This document shows positions 32,013 through 40,915 of a stretch of 64,000 nt of DNA, one piece after another. The notes under the pieces were generated by a model. That model was not told where the DNA came from. It searched no databases and was given only the letters and a program-made list of their open reading frames with translations. The DNA is taken from contig NZ_CP108569.1 in assembly GCF_036010505.1 (NCBI RefSeq), positions 372,001 through 436,000 on the forward strand, written 5' to 3'. The position numbers were made by a program, and so were the translations under genes. Each line of letters begins with the position of its first letter. Within the stretch, counting starts at the first letter, position 1. This DNA comes from Streptomyces sp. NBC_01197. GTDB taxonomy: Bacteria > Actinomycetota > Actinomycetes > Streptomycetales > Streptomycetaceae.

Positions 32013-34907
32013 TCAGCGGAGGTGCCGGGCCAGGAGCTGGGCGAGGTGGTCGCCGGAGCGGCCGGTGAGGCTGTCGAGCTGGGTACGGCAGCTGAAGCCG
32101 TCGGCGAGGATCGTGTCGTCCGGGGCGGCCCGGCGGACCGCGGGCAGCAGTTGCTGTCCGGCCACCGCGACGGAGACGTCGTGGTGGCCCTGTTCGACGC
32201 CGAAGTTGCCCGCGAGGCCGCAGCACCCACCCAGCCGTTCGACCGTGGCGCCGGCCGTCCGCAGCAGGTCGGCGTCCGCTTCCCAGCCCATGACGGCGTG
32301 GTGATGGCAGTGCGGCTGGGCGACGGCGGTGGTGCCGGTCAGGTCGGGCGGGGTCCAGTCCGGAGTCCCGCCGAGCAGTTCGGCCAGCGTGCTGGTGGCC
32401 GCGGCGACCTCCGCCACGGCTTTCCCGTCCGTGTCGCCCCCGTCCTCCCCCTCCCCGACTCCGAGGAGTTCGGCGGCGTCGGCGCGGAGCACAGCGGTAC
32501 AGGAGGGCTCAAGGCCGACCACCAGCGCGCCGGCCCGCACGTATGGCGCCAGCGCTCGCACCGTGGCGCGTATCTGCCGCCGGGCGCCGTCCAGTTGGCC
32601 GGTGGAGATCCAGGTCAGACCGCAGCATACGGGCCGTTCGGTGACGGTGACCCGGTACCCGGCGTCCTCCAGGACGGCCACCGCCGCGATACCGGTCGCA
32701 GGAGAGAAGGCGTCGGTGAAGGTGTCGACGAAGAGGACCACATCACCGTGGCGCGGGTTACGAGGCTCCGCCGGGCGCCGGGCGAACCAGCTGCGGAACG
32801 TCTCGGGTGCGAACGCGGGCAGCTGGCGGCGCGGGTCGACTCCGGCGGCGCGGACGAGGAGCGGGTGCAGAGCCCGCGAGCGCATCACCAGGTTCGCCAG
32901 CCGGGTGAGGCCGGGCAGCCTCCGCACCAGGCGCGCCCAGCGGGGGAGCCAGCCGAGGGCGTAGTGGCTGCGCGGGCGCGGCCGGCGGCGGTATTTCTGG
33001 TGGAGCGCCTCCGCCTTGTACGCGGCCATGTCGACCCCTGTCGGGCAGTCCGACGAGCAGCCCTTGCAGGACAGACAGAGGTCGAGCGCGTCGTGCAGGG
33101 CCGGGGAGCGCCAGCCGTCCGGCCCGAGCCGCCCGGAGACAACGTCCTGCAGGACCCTGGCCCGGCCGCGGGTGGAGTCCTTCTCCTCGCGCGTGGCCAG
33201 GTAGCTGGGGCACATCACACCGCCGGTCGCGGTGGTGTCGGCGCGGCATTTGCCGACCCCGGTGCAGCGGTGGACGGCCATGGACAGGTCGCCCCGGTCG
33301 TGCCGGTGGGCCAGCCCGAGGGTGGGGAGTTCCTTGCGGCGCAGGGGCCGTGCGCCGCTGGCGCGGACGGCGTGGTCCACCGGGTCCGGCCGTACGATGA
33401 CGCCCGGGTTGAGCAGGTCGTCGGGGTCGAAGACGCCCTTGATCCGTTCGAACAGGCCGATGGCCTTCGGGGAGTACATCAGCGGCAGCAGTTCGCCGCG
33501 GGCCCGTCCGTCACCGTGCTCGCCGGACATGGACCCGCCGTGCCGGGCTACCAGTTCACCTGCCTGGAAGAGGAACTCCCGCAGGGCGCGTGTCCCGTCG
33601 GCGGAGCCGAGCGGGAAATCGATACGGATATGGACGCAGCCGTCGCCGAAGTGCCCGTAGGGCAGTCCGGTCAGCCGGTGTTCGGCCATGAGGCCTTCGA
33701 ACTCCCTCAGGTATCCGCCCAGTTGCTCCGGCGGGACTGCCGCGTCCTCCCACCCGGCGTGGGCCGGGTCGCCCGCGGGGGTACGGGAGGCGAGCCCGGC
33801 GCCGTCCTCGCGGATGCGCCACAGTGCTGCGGCGTGCGCGGGGTCGACGACCGTAAGGGAGTCCAGGGCCCCGGCGCCCGCGATCAGCCTGCCCGCGTCG
33901 GCGACCAGGGCCGTGGAGCTCTCACCGGCCAGTTCGACCAGCAGCCACCCTTCGCCCCTGGGGAGTTCGGGGACCGAGGCGGCTCCCTTCCGGTCGACGA
34001 CCACACGGACGATCCGGGCGTCGAGCCCCTCGCAGGCCACCGGCGCGTACGGCAGGATCGCCGGGACGGCGTCCGCCGCGTCCGCCATGGTCGGGTAGCC
34101 GAGAGCGATCAGGATGCGCTGCGGTTCGTCGTGTACGAGCCGGACCCTGGCCGCGAGGGTGAGCGCCAGGGTGCCTTCGCTGCCGACCAGGGCGCGGGAC
34201 ACGTCGAAGCCGCGCTCCGGCAGCAGGTGTTCCAGGCTGTAGCCGGATACCTGCCGGGGGAAACGCCCCAACTCGGTCCGGATCACTTCGAGTTCGCTGC
34301 CGGTCGTTTCCCGGAGGCTGTCGAGCAGAGGGGAGGGGCCCGTGGTCTGCGGTACCGCGCCGAGGCGCAGCCGCTCCCCCGTGCCCGCGAGGACGTCGAG
34401 TCCGAGGACGTTGTCGCTGGTGCGGCCGTACCCCAGGGCCCGGGAGCCACAGGCGTTGTTGCCGATCATGCCGCCGAGAGTCGCGCGGTTGTGGGTGGAG
34501 GGGTCGGGGCCGAAGCGCAGGCCGTACGGGGCTGCGGCCCGCTGAAGGCCGGACTGGATCACACCTGGTTCGACCAGGGCGGTCCTGGCGTCCGGGTCGA
34601 TCTCCAGTACCCGGCCCAGATGACGGGAGGTGTCGATGACGATGCCGGGGCCCACGGCGTTGCCGGCGATGGAGGTGCCCGCGCCCCGCATGGTGAGCGG
34701 GACCCGGTGTTCCCGGCACACCGCCAGCACGGCGGCGATCTCAGCCGCGTCATGAGGGAAGACGACCGCCCGGGGCTCCACCCGGTACAGGGAGGCGTCC
34801 GAGGCGTAGAGGGACCGGGCCAGCGGGGATTCGTCGACCTCCGCCACTCCTGCGCGGCGGAGCGCGTCGGTGATCTCCGTCGCGGTTCGGGGATGGGGCG
34901 TGTGCAC
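32013..34907 (-). CDS. FAD-linked oxidase with Fe-S domain (D-2-hydroxyglutarate/D-lactate dehydrogenase type)
   Basis: 964 aa in two parts. The FAD_binding_4 domain (residues 30-250) has the PP loop RGAGTSIAGNAVGPGIVID and GGMIGNNACGSRALGYGRTSDNV; the cap domain runs to about 480. The rest is an Fe-S oxidoreductase part with CTGVGKCRA..GVMCPSY, a 4Fe-4S motif CLSCKGCSSDCPTG and two CCG motifs (PVCCGLTW, GGCCGLAGNFG). E. coli YdiJ, of like size and layout, is reported to oxidise D-2-hydroxyglutarate. Start is a GTG with GAGG upstream. The ADHFE1-like gene nearby makes D-2-hydroxyglutarate a sensible substrate, but D-lactate or sulfolactate are possible. Confidence 0.82.
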   Translation of the reverse strand: MHTPHPRTATEITDALRRAGVAEVDESPLARSLYASDASLYRVEPRAVVFPHDAAEIAAVLAVCREHRVPLTMRGAGTSIAGNAVGPGIVIDTSRHLGRVLEIDPDARTALVEPGVIQSGLQRAAAPYGLRFGPDPSTHNRATLGGMIGNNACGSRALGYGRTSDNVLGLDVLAGTGERLRLGAVPQTTGPSPLLDSLRETTGSELEVIRTELGRFPRQVSGYSLEHLLPERGFDVSRALVGSEGTLALTLAARVRLVHDEPQRILIALGYPTMADAADAVPAILPYAPVACEGLDARIVRVVVDRKGAASVPELPRGEGWLLVELAGESSTALVADAGRLIAGAGALDSLTVVDPAHAAALWRIREDGAGLASRTPAGDPAHAGWEDAAVPPEQLGGYLREFEGLMAEHRLTGLPYGHFGDGCVHIRIDFPLGSADGTRALREFLFQAGELVARHGGSMSGEHGDGRARGELLPLMYSPKAIGLFERIKGVFDPDDLLNPGVIVRPDPVDHAVRASGARPLRRKELPTLGLAHRHDRGDLSMAVHRCTGVGKCRADTTATGGVMCPSYLATREEKDSTRGRARVLQDVVSGRLGPDGWRSPALHDALDLCLSCKGCSSDCPTGVDMAAYKAEALHQKYRRRPRPRSHYALGWLPRWARLVRRLPGLTRLANLVMRSRALHPLLVRAAGVDPRRQLPAFAPETFRSWFARRPAEPRNPRHGDVVLFVDTFTDAFSPATGIAAVAVLEDAGYRVTVTERPVCCGLTWISTGQLDGARRQIRATVRALAPYVRAGALVVGLEPSCTAVLRADAAELLGVGEGEDGGDTDGKAVAEVAAATSTLAELLGGTPDWTPPDLTGTTAVAQPHCHHHAVMGWEADADLLRTAGATVERLGGCCGLAGNFGVEQGHHDVSVAVAGQQLLPAVRRAAPDDTILADGFSCRTQLDSLTGRSGDHLAQLLARHLR

Positions 34908-35109
34908 AGCGCTACCTCACGGTGGGTCAGGGGCGCCCCGTGCGGATGAGGGGAGCGGGGCGCGGCGGGCAGATGTACGGGGTGCCGGAGGGGCGGTACG
35001 GAACACGACGGTCCGAAGGGACAGAGCGGCAGTCCGGCGGAACATAGCGGTCCGAAGAAACCGAGCGGGGCCGCGCGTACGGCCCCGCCCCTCCCCCGTA
35101 CCTTGCGGT

Positions 35110-36429
35110 TCAGCTCTGCAGCACCGGTACCGGCCGCGGTGTCTGCACGCCGATTCTGCGGCGCAGTACGGCGATGAGGATGACGGACACCAGGCTGAGC
35201 GCGGACATGGCCACGATGTAGACGGACATGAGCCACGGCCTGCCGCCGCCGGAGGCGAGCAGGCTGGTGAGGATCAGCGGGGTGAGCCCGCTCGCGAAGA
35301 CCCCGGAGACCTGGTAGACGCAGGAGACGCCGCTGTAGCGGACTTTCGCGGGGAACAGCTCGGCGTACAGCGCCGCCTGCGGACCGTACATCGCCCCGTA
35401 GAACAGGCCGAGTGTCACGACCAGCGTTCCCCCGATGACCAGCGCGGAGCCGGTGTCGAAGAGCGCGAACGCCGGGAAGGCCGACAGGCCGAAGAGGACC
35501 GTTCCGAGCCCGAAGGTCCGCAGTCTCCCGTACCGGTCGGAGATCGCGCCCCACACCGGGATCATGGGGATGCAGACGCCCGCGCCGACCATCACGCCGA
35601 TCAGCGCATGGGTCCGCGACACGTTCAGTTCGCCGGTGGTGTACGCGATGGCGAAGACGCCCCAGGTGTTGAATGCGATCCCTTCCGCCATCCGCGTGCC
35701 CATGCCGAGCAGCAGATTCAGCTTCGAGGTGCGCAGCAGCTCGACGATCGGGATCCGGGCCTCGTCCTGCTTCTCCTGTACGGCCTGGAAGGCGGGGGTC
35801 TCATAGACCTGGAGGCGGATGTAGAGCCCGATGACGACGAGCGCACCGCTGAGCAGGAACGCGATGCGCCAGCCCCAGTCGAGGAACTGGGCACTGGACA
35901 GCGAGCTGGACAGCAGGGCGTACACGCCGGTGCCGAGCATGAGGCCCGCGGGAACGCCGATCTGCGGCCAGCTTCCGTAGTAGCCCTTGCGGCCTTCGGG
36001 AGCGTGTTCGACGGACATCAGGACCGCGCCGCCCCACTCACCGCCGACCCCGATGCCCTGGACGATGCGGAGCAGGATCAGCAGGACAGGGGCCCAGATG
36101 CCGATGCTGTCGAAGGTGGGGAGCAGGCCGATGAGGAAGGTGCCCGCGCCCATGATGAACATGGTGACGATGAGGGCGGTCTTGCGTCCCACCCGGTCGC
36201 CGAAGTGGCCGAAGACCACCCCGCCGAGCGGGCGTGCGACGAAGCCGATGGCAAAGGTCGCGAAAGCCAGGAGCGTGCCGATGAGGCTGTCGAACCTGGG
36301 GAAGAAGAGTTTGTCGAAGACGATTCCGGCGGCCGTCCCGTAGAGGAAGAAGTCGTACCACTCGATCGTCGTGCCGATGGCGCCGGCGAGGGCGACCTTG
36401 CTGATCGGCGTCTGCGCTGGTGCGGGCAT
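35110..36429 (-). CDS. MHS-family MFS carboxylate:proton symporter
   Basis: 439 aa, 12 membrane helices. The start MPAPAQTPISKVALAGAIGTTIEWYDFFLYGTAAGIVF is characteristic of the metabolite:H+ symporter (MHS) group (KgtP, ShiA, ProP); ARPLGGVVFGHFGDRVGRKTALI and QGIGVGGEWGGAVLMSVEHAP confirm it. GGAGG precedes the ATG. Placed between the hydroxyacid dehydrogenase and the transhydrogenase-type alcohol dehydrogenase it probably imports a hydroxy- or oxo-carboxylate. Confidence 0.85.
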   Translation of the reverse strand: MPAPAQTPISKVALAGAIGTTIEWYDFFLYGTAAGIVFDKLFFPRFDSLIGTLLAFATFAIGFVARPLGGVVFGHFGDRVGRKTALIVTMFIMGAGTFLIGLLPTFDSIGIWAPVLLILLRIVQGIGVGGEWGGAVLMSVEHAPEGRKGYYGSWPQIGVPAGLMLGTGVYALLSSSLSSAQFLDWGWRIAFLLSGALVVIGLYIRLQVYETPAFQAVQEKQDEARIPIVELLRTSKLNLLLGMGTRMAEGIAFNTWGVFAIAYTTGELNVSRTHALIGVMVGAGVCIPMIPVWGAISDRYGRLRTFGLGTVLFGLSAFPAFALFDTGSALVIGGTLVVTLGLFYGAMYGPQAALYAELFPAKVRYSGVSCVYQVSGVFASGLTPLILTSLLASGGGRPWLMSVYIVAMSALSLVSVILIAVLRRRIGVQTPRPVPVLQS

Positions 36430-36557
36430 GGGGATGCCTCCGGGTCGAGGGCGCAGGGGGGGGTGGTGTGCCAGAGGCACCGGGGGACGCGGCACGGGAC
36501 CGGCCGGCCGCCGCCCGGCGTGCGGGCGGCAGCGGGGCGCGGTCCGGCCGCGCGCCG

Positions 36558-37841
36558 TTACCAGTTGCGGAGTGACTCGCGGAAGATCTGTTCCGCCGCT
36601 TCGGTGGTCAAGGGGCGTGGTACCACGCTCAGTTGACGGGACTGCTTCATCGTGCCCGAGACGAGTTCGCCGAGCCGGTCCTCGGAGTAGCCGAAGGCGG
36701 TGATGCCGTTGGGCATACCGATGTCGCGGAGGAGTTCACGCAGCACGCGCGGCAGGGCTTCGGTGCCCTCGTCCGGGTCGACGGGCCGTCCGCCGATCAG
36801 CTCGGCGGCCCGCAGATGGCGCTGCGGGTTCGACGGGTAGGTGAAGCGGAACGCGGCCATGGCGGTGGAGGCGACGGCCTGGCCGTGCGGCACCATCGGC
36901 ATCTCCGGGTAGCCCTGGGCGCGGTAGTTCTCGACGGCGCCGGCGATGGGGTAGGCGTTGGCGTGCGGGATGTGAGTGCCCGCGTTGCCGAAGCCCATGC
37001 CGGTGACGGCCGAGGCGTACGCCATGCCGTAGCGGGCGGAGAGGTCGTTGCCGTTCATCACGGCCCGGCGCAGATGGACGCCCACCAGCTCCATGGCCTT
37101 CTCGCACCACACGTCGCTGATCGGGTTGGCGCCGCAGAACGCCGCGCGGGCCTTGGCGCTGGGGAAGGCGGGCCGCGCGTCGAAGGAGAGCGCGGTGTAG
37201 CTCTCGGCGGCGTGGGTGAGGACGTCCATGCCGCTGGCCGCCGTGACGGCGGCGGGGACGGTCATGCTGGTCAGCGGGTCGACGACGGCGAGCGCCGGGC
37301 GCAGCCGTGGATGGCTGATGCCTGCCTTGAGGCGCAGGTCCAGGAGGTCGACGACGCAGATGGTGGTGGCTTCCGACCCGGTGCCGGCGGTGGTCGGCAC
37401 CGCGATCAGGGGTTTGACGGGCAGGGTGGGGACCTTGCCGCCGCCGATCGGTGGGGCGATGTAGTCCATGAGCGTGCCGGGCTGGGTGGTGAGCAGATTG
37501 ACCGCCTTGGCGGTGTCCATCGCGGAGCCGCCGCCCACCGCGATGTAGCCGTCCCAGGGGCCCGACCTGGCGAACTCGACCGCTTCCCCGATGCTCACGT
37601 CCGTCGGCTCGACGGCGACGCCGTCGAAGATCCGGACGTCGAGGCCGGCGGCCTTCACCGCGTGCGCGACCCGGTCCGGTACGCCGGTCGCGGCGACACC
37701 GGGGTCGGTGATGATCAGGGCGTTGGTGACGCCGAGTGCCTGCAGGTCCTCGCCGATCTCGGCGATGGCGCCGAGCCCGAACTTGAGCGGGGGCGCGGCC
37801 CAGGTGAAGACGGACTCGGTGGGGTTGTCGAAGCTGGGCAT
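36558..37841 (-). CDS. Iron-containing alcohol dehydrogenase, ADHFE1/hydroxyacid-oxoacid transhydrogenase-like
   Basis: 427 aa. The ATG at 37841 follows AGGAGG. From memory the sequence parallels human ADHFE1 (HOT) block by block: VEPTDVSIGEAVEFARSG, YIAVGGGSAMDTAKAVNLL, DYIAPPIGGGK, PLIAVPTTAGTGSE, LTHAAESYTAL, GANPISDVW, GMGFGNAGTHIPHANAYPI and the C-terminal YSEDRLGELVSGTMKQSRQL. HOT oxidises 4-hydroxybutyrate with 2-oxoglutarate, giving succinic semialdehyde and D-2-hydroxyglutarate. The metal-binding His residues are in the HAAES, HIPH and VPHGQ segments. The neighbouring FAD enzyme could re-oxidise the product. Ordinary NAD-dependent Fe-ADH activity remains possible. Confidence 0.83.
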   Translation of the reverse strand: MPSFDNPTESVFTWAAPPLKFGLGAIAEIGEDLQALGVTNALIITDPGVAATGVPDRVAHAVKAAGLDVRIFDGVAVEPTDVSIGEAVEFARSGPWDGYIAVGGGSAMDTAKAVNLLTTQPGTLMDYIAPPIGGGKVPTLPVKPLIAVPTTAGTGSEATTICVVDLLDLRLKAGISHPRLRPALAVVDPLTSMTVPAAVTAASGMDVLTHAAESYTALSFDARPAFPSAKARAAFCGANPISDVWCEKAMELVGVHLRRAVMNGNDLSARYGMAYASAVTGMGFGNAGTHIPHANAYPIAGAVENYRAQGYPEMPMVPHGQAVASTAMAAFRFTYPSNPQRHLRAAELIGGRPVDPDEGTEALPRVLRELLRDIGMPNGITAFGYSEDRLGELVSGTMKQSRQLSVVPRPLTTEAAEQIFRESLRNW

Positions 37842-37933
37842 GAACCCTCCTGGCGTGTGGGGCGTTGCGGCGGGGTGCGGCGGGCCGCCTTCCGCCGGTG
37901 GTTCCGGGGCCTGAGAACAGTTTTGGAATGACA

Positions 37934-37946
37934 TCCACATTGTGGA
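37934..37946. promoter_or_regulatory. IclR-type operator upstream of the Fe-ADH gene
   Basis: TCCACA-T-TGTGGA is a perfect inverted repeat in the 295-bp divergent region, preceded by TGGAATGACA. IclR regulators often bind TTCCA/TGGAA-like dyads, and an IclR gene is the divergent neighbour. The rest of the interval has no gene. Confidence 0.55.
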
Positions 37947-38136
37947 GTGCCGTCACGCTAGGACGTCTCCGTACGGCCGGTCAATGCCCATGACAGGAAT
38001 CGACTCCCGGCCGACGCCCGCTCCGCTCTCCGCGCACCGCGCTCACCTGCGCCGACGGAACACCCGCCACAACCGGGCCGACGGCACCGGTAGGCTGCAC
38101 GGAAATCGTGATCAGAGCCGAAAGGACCGACACCAG

Positions 38137-38985
38137 GTGGCTGCCGGCACTCCTCCCGGACGACGGGACCCGGCCGAGCGGCCGGCCAAGACGCCCGACG
38201 CGCGTGCGGGCACCCAGGCCATCGACCGGGCGATGGCCGTCCTGCGGCTGCTCATCGAGGCGGACGGGGATGTCCAGGTCACCGAGATCATCCAGCGCCT
38301 CGGACTGACCCCCGGTACGGCCCACCGGGTCGTGGGAGCCCTGGCCGCCGAGGGGTTCCTCAGCCGCAATCCGGTGACGGACGGTTACTACCTGGGCAGC
38401 ACGGCCATACTGCTGGGCCAGGCGGCCCAGCGCGCCCTGGGCACCGACCGCGCCCTCCCGCTGCTCCAGCAACTCAACGCCGAGACCAATGAGTCGGTGA
38501 ATCTCGCGGTGCGGGACGGCCAGGAGTCCGTCGTGGTGATGCGCGTCCCCTCACCGCTGCCGCTCCGCTTCGAGCAGCACCCCGGCGCCCACTTCCCCCT
38601 GTACTCCACGGCGTCGGGCAAGGCCCTGATGAGCTTCGCGGAGAATCCCGGGGAGTACCTCAGCTCGCTGCCGGCCGAACTGCGCGCCGTCACACCGCAC
38701 ACCATCGGGACCCCGGAGCGGTTCGCCGAGGAACTGGAGCGGACCCGCGAGCGGGGGTACAGCATCGACAACGAGGAGAACGTCGAGGGCGTGCGCTGCA
38801 TCGGCGCCCCGGTGCTGGACGCCCGGGGCTACGCGCACGCGGCCGTGGTGGTCCAGGTCCCGTCCGTCCGGCTGCCTGACACCCGGATCCGTGAACTGGC
38901 CCCACGTGTGGTGGAGATCGCCACCGAGGTGGCCCGGGTCGTCCCGTCCGACCGCACCATGCAGCCGAGCCGGGGTACGTACTGA
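38137..38985 (+). CDS. IclR family regulator
   Basis: 282 aa from a GTG with AAAGGA upstream. A 35-residue basic/Pro-rich leader precedes the winged helix AIDRAMAVLRLLIEADGDVQVTEIIQRLGLTPGTAHRVVGALAAEGFLSRNPVTDGYYLG. The ligand domain shows YSTASGKALMSFA and GVRCIGAPVLDARGYAHAAVVVQVPS. It is divergent from the Fe-ADH/MHS/FAD-oxidase series and is their likely controller. A start at an internal methionine cannot be excluded. Confidence 0.85.
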   Translation: MAAGTPPGRRDPAERPAKTPDARAGTQAIDRAMAVLRLLIEADGDVQVTEIIQRLGLTPGTAHRVVGALAAEGFLSRNPVTDGYYLGSTAILLGQAAQRALGTDRALPLLQQLNAETNESVNLAVRDGQESVVVMRVPSPLPLRFEQHPGAHFPLYSTASGKALMSFAENPGEYLSSLPAELRAVTPHTIGTPERFAEELERTRERGYSIDNEENVEGVRCIGAPVLDARGYAHAAVVVQVPSVRLPDTRIRELAPRVVEIATEVARVVPSDRTMQPSRGTY

Positions 38986-39108
38986 GGCAGCGGGGGTGTT
39001 CCGTGCAACGTCCTCGCAACGTTGCCGGGAGTTGACTGGGCGGAGCCCGGCCGCCCGGTGAGCCGGCCGGGTGGCAGACGCAGGCCGAGCGACAACCGGG
39101 AGAGTGCG

Positions 39109-39681
39109 ATGTCCGACGCCCCGCGGGTGGAGTTCACCCCCGCCGCCGCCGAGCTGATCCGCAGACTGCGCGGGCTCCACGGCCCGCTGATGTTCCATCA
39201 GTCGGGCGGCTGCTGCGACGGCAGCGCGCCCATGTGCTACCAGGCCGGGGAGTTCCGTACCGGAGGCTCGGACATCCTCCTGGAGTCCCTCGCCGTGGAC
39301 GGCGTGGCCGAGCCCGTCCCGTTCTGGATCTCGGCGAGTCAGCAGGAGGTGTGGGCGCACACCCGGCTGATCCTCGACGTCGTGGCGGGACGGGGCGGCG
39401 GCTTCTCGCTGGAGGCCCCGGAAGGCCTCAGGTTCCTCATCCGGTCCCGGCTGATCCGACGCCGCCCTCCGCCTCGATCAGCCGGACAAGAGTACGGGGC
39501 GTCAGGGCTTGATCTTGGCGACCATGTCCGCGGTGCCCGTGACCCCTTGCTGGATGGTCGGGGCGAGGCTGGTGCTGGCCAGCATGAAGCCGAGGAGCGC
39601 ACAGACGATCGCGTGGGAGAGCTTGAGTCCGCCGCCGCGAAGGAAGATGCCCGCGAGGACAACAAGCAGCAGCACAAGTGA
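39109..39681 (+). CDS. DUF779 family protein with anomalous C-terminal extension
   Basis: 190 aa as it reads. Residues 1-120 are DUF779: VEFTPAAAELIRRLRG, LMFHQSGGCCDGSAPMCYQAGEFRTGGSDILL, PFWISASQQEVWAHTRLILDVV and GGGFSLEAPEGLRFLIRSRL, where the family normally ends. The next ~60 residues (RRRPPPRSAGQEYG onwards) are unlike the family and run antisense through the small membrane gene at 39502-39696. A lost stop or a frameshift near 39460 is likely. DUF779 proteins often accompany aldehyde dehydrogenases; none is adjacent. Two conserved Cys pairs (GCC, MC) suggest metal binding. Confidence 0.65.
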   Translation: MSDAPRVEFTPAAAELIRRLRGLHGPLMFHQSGGCCDGSAPMCYQAGEFRTGGSDILLESLAVDGVAEPVPFWISASQQEVWAHTRLILDVVAGRGGGFSLEAPEGLRFLIRSRLIRRRPPPRSAGQEYGASGLDLGDHVRGARDPLLDGRGEAGAGQHEAEERTDDRVGELESAAAKEDAREDNKQQHK

Positions 39682-39696
39682 GATCGAGATGGCCAT
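39502..39696 (-). CDS. Small two-helix membrane protein
   Basis: 64 aa. GGAGGA precedes the ATG. It has two hydrophobic segments, SISLVLLLVVLAGIFLRG and LSHAIVCALLGFMLAST, then LAPTIQQGVTGTADMVAKIKP. Similar short proteins are common in Streptomyces, some on mobile elements, with no known function. Its 3' end overlaps the odd tail of the DUF779 reading frame on the other strand, which argues that the tail rather than this gene is spurious. Confidence 0.65.
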   Translation of the reverse strand: MAISISLVLLLVVLAGIFLRGGGLKLSHAIVCALLGFMLASTSLAPTIQQGVTGTADMVAKIKP

Positions 39697-39823
39697 GGTC
39701 GTCCTCCTCCGCCACACCGGGTATGCGGCATTCGGCCGTAAGTGTGGCGGAGGAGACCCATGATTCCGGCATAAGACCTGTAAGCCGTACGGGTGTTGAC
39801 TCGCTGTAATGGTCGGGCTCCGG

Positions 39824-40915
39824 CTACTGCGGCCCCGCCAGACCGACCAGTTCCGCCAGCGCCTCCCGGTGCGTCCCCGCCGGACCGAACGCCACCGCAT
39901 CGGACTTGGCGCGCTTGAGGTACAGATGTGCGGGGTGCTCCCACGTCATGCCGATGCCGCCGTGCAGCTGGATGCACTCCTCGGCGGCGTGCACGGCGAC
40001 GCGGCTGCAGTACGCCTGAGCGACCGAGACCGCGAGCGCCTTCTCGGGGCCGTCGGTGGCGAGCGCGTCCGCCGCGTTGCGAGCGGCGGCGCGGGCCGAG
40101 ACGATCTCCAGCCAGAGCTGTGCCATCCGGTGCTTGAGCGCCTGGAACCCGCCGACGGGCCGGTTGAACTGATGGCGCTCGCGCGTGTACCGGACGGTCT
40201 CCTCCAGGCACCACTCGGCCAGCCCCAGCTGCTCCGACGCGAGCAGCCCGGCCCCGGCGAGCAGCCCCCGGCGCAGCGCGGCCGCTGAATCCCCGGCCCC
40301 GGCAAGGAGGTTGCCCTGCGCCCCGTCGAGACTGACGGTGGCGAGCGGGCGGGTGAGGTCGAGCGGGACCAGCGGCTCGACGCTGACGCCCGGGTCCTGC
40401 GCCCCGACCGCGTACAGACCGTCAGCCGTGGGGACGAGCAGGACCTGCGCAGCCGCCGCGTCGGCGACCCCGCTCACCGTGCCGGTCAGGCCGGGGAGCA
40501 GGGGCACGGAACCGGGCGCCGTGGTCAGCGGCAGGGTGAGTACCGCGACGCACTCCCCGGAGGCGAGCGTTCCGAGCAGTTCGGCGGCCGCGCCGTTGCC
40601 GGTACCGAGTCCGGTGAGCACCTCGGTCGCCACGACCGAGCTCGTCAGATACGGCACGGGGGCGACGCTGCGCCCCAGCTCCTCCAGCACCACCGCGGCT
40701 TCCCGGTGCGTGGCACCCTGACCGCCGAGCTTCTCGGGTACGAGCAGCCCGGCCAGCCCCATCTCCGTGGCCAGGGCGGGCCACAGCCGCAGGTCGCCGG
40801 GGGTGCCGGACTCCACAGCGGCCAGCAGCTCCGGCGAGCCGCAGCGGTCGGTGAGCAGCGAGCGGACGGCGGAGCGCAGGTCGTCCTCGGTCTCGGAGTA
40901 CAGGAGGTCGGTCAT
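39824..40915 (-). CDS. Acyl-CoA dehydrogenase (second subunit of pair)
   Basis: 363 aa. Seen are LVPEKLGGQGATHREAAVVLEELGRS at the N-terminal helical domain, FNRPVGGFQALKHRMAQLWLEIVSARAAAR and the C-terminal ECIQLHGGIGMTWEHPAHLYLKRAK, typical of the FadE group in which two unlike ACADs form a heterotetramer. It overlaps the preceding ACAD gene by 4 bp (ATGA). The pair probably oxidises a branched, ring-derived or steroid-like acyl-CoA. Confidence 0.88.
   Translation of the reverse strand: MTDLLYSETEDDLRSAVRSLLTDRCGSPELLAAVESGTPGDLRLWPALATEMGLAGLLVPEKLGGQGATHREAAVVLEELGRSVAPVPYLTSSVVATEVLTGLGTGNGAAAELLGTLASGECVAVLTLPLTTAPGSVPLLPGLTGTVSGVADAAAAQVLLVPTADGLYAVGAQDPGVSVEPLVPLDLTRPLATVSLDGAQGNLLAGAGDSAAALRRGLLAGAGLLASEQLGLAEWCLEETVRYTRERHQFNRPVGGFQALKHRMAQLWLEIVSARAAARNAADALATDGPEKALAVSVAQAYCSRVAVHAAEECIQLHGGIGMTWEHPAHLYLKRAKSDAVAFGPAGTHREALAELVGLAGPQ

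Noticed and set aside
32022..34949. 975-codon plus-strand frame opposite the FAD-linked oxidase
   Set aside because: Same explanation: mirror of a strongly coding minus-strand gene with no family features.
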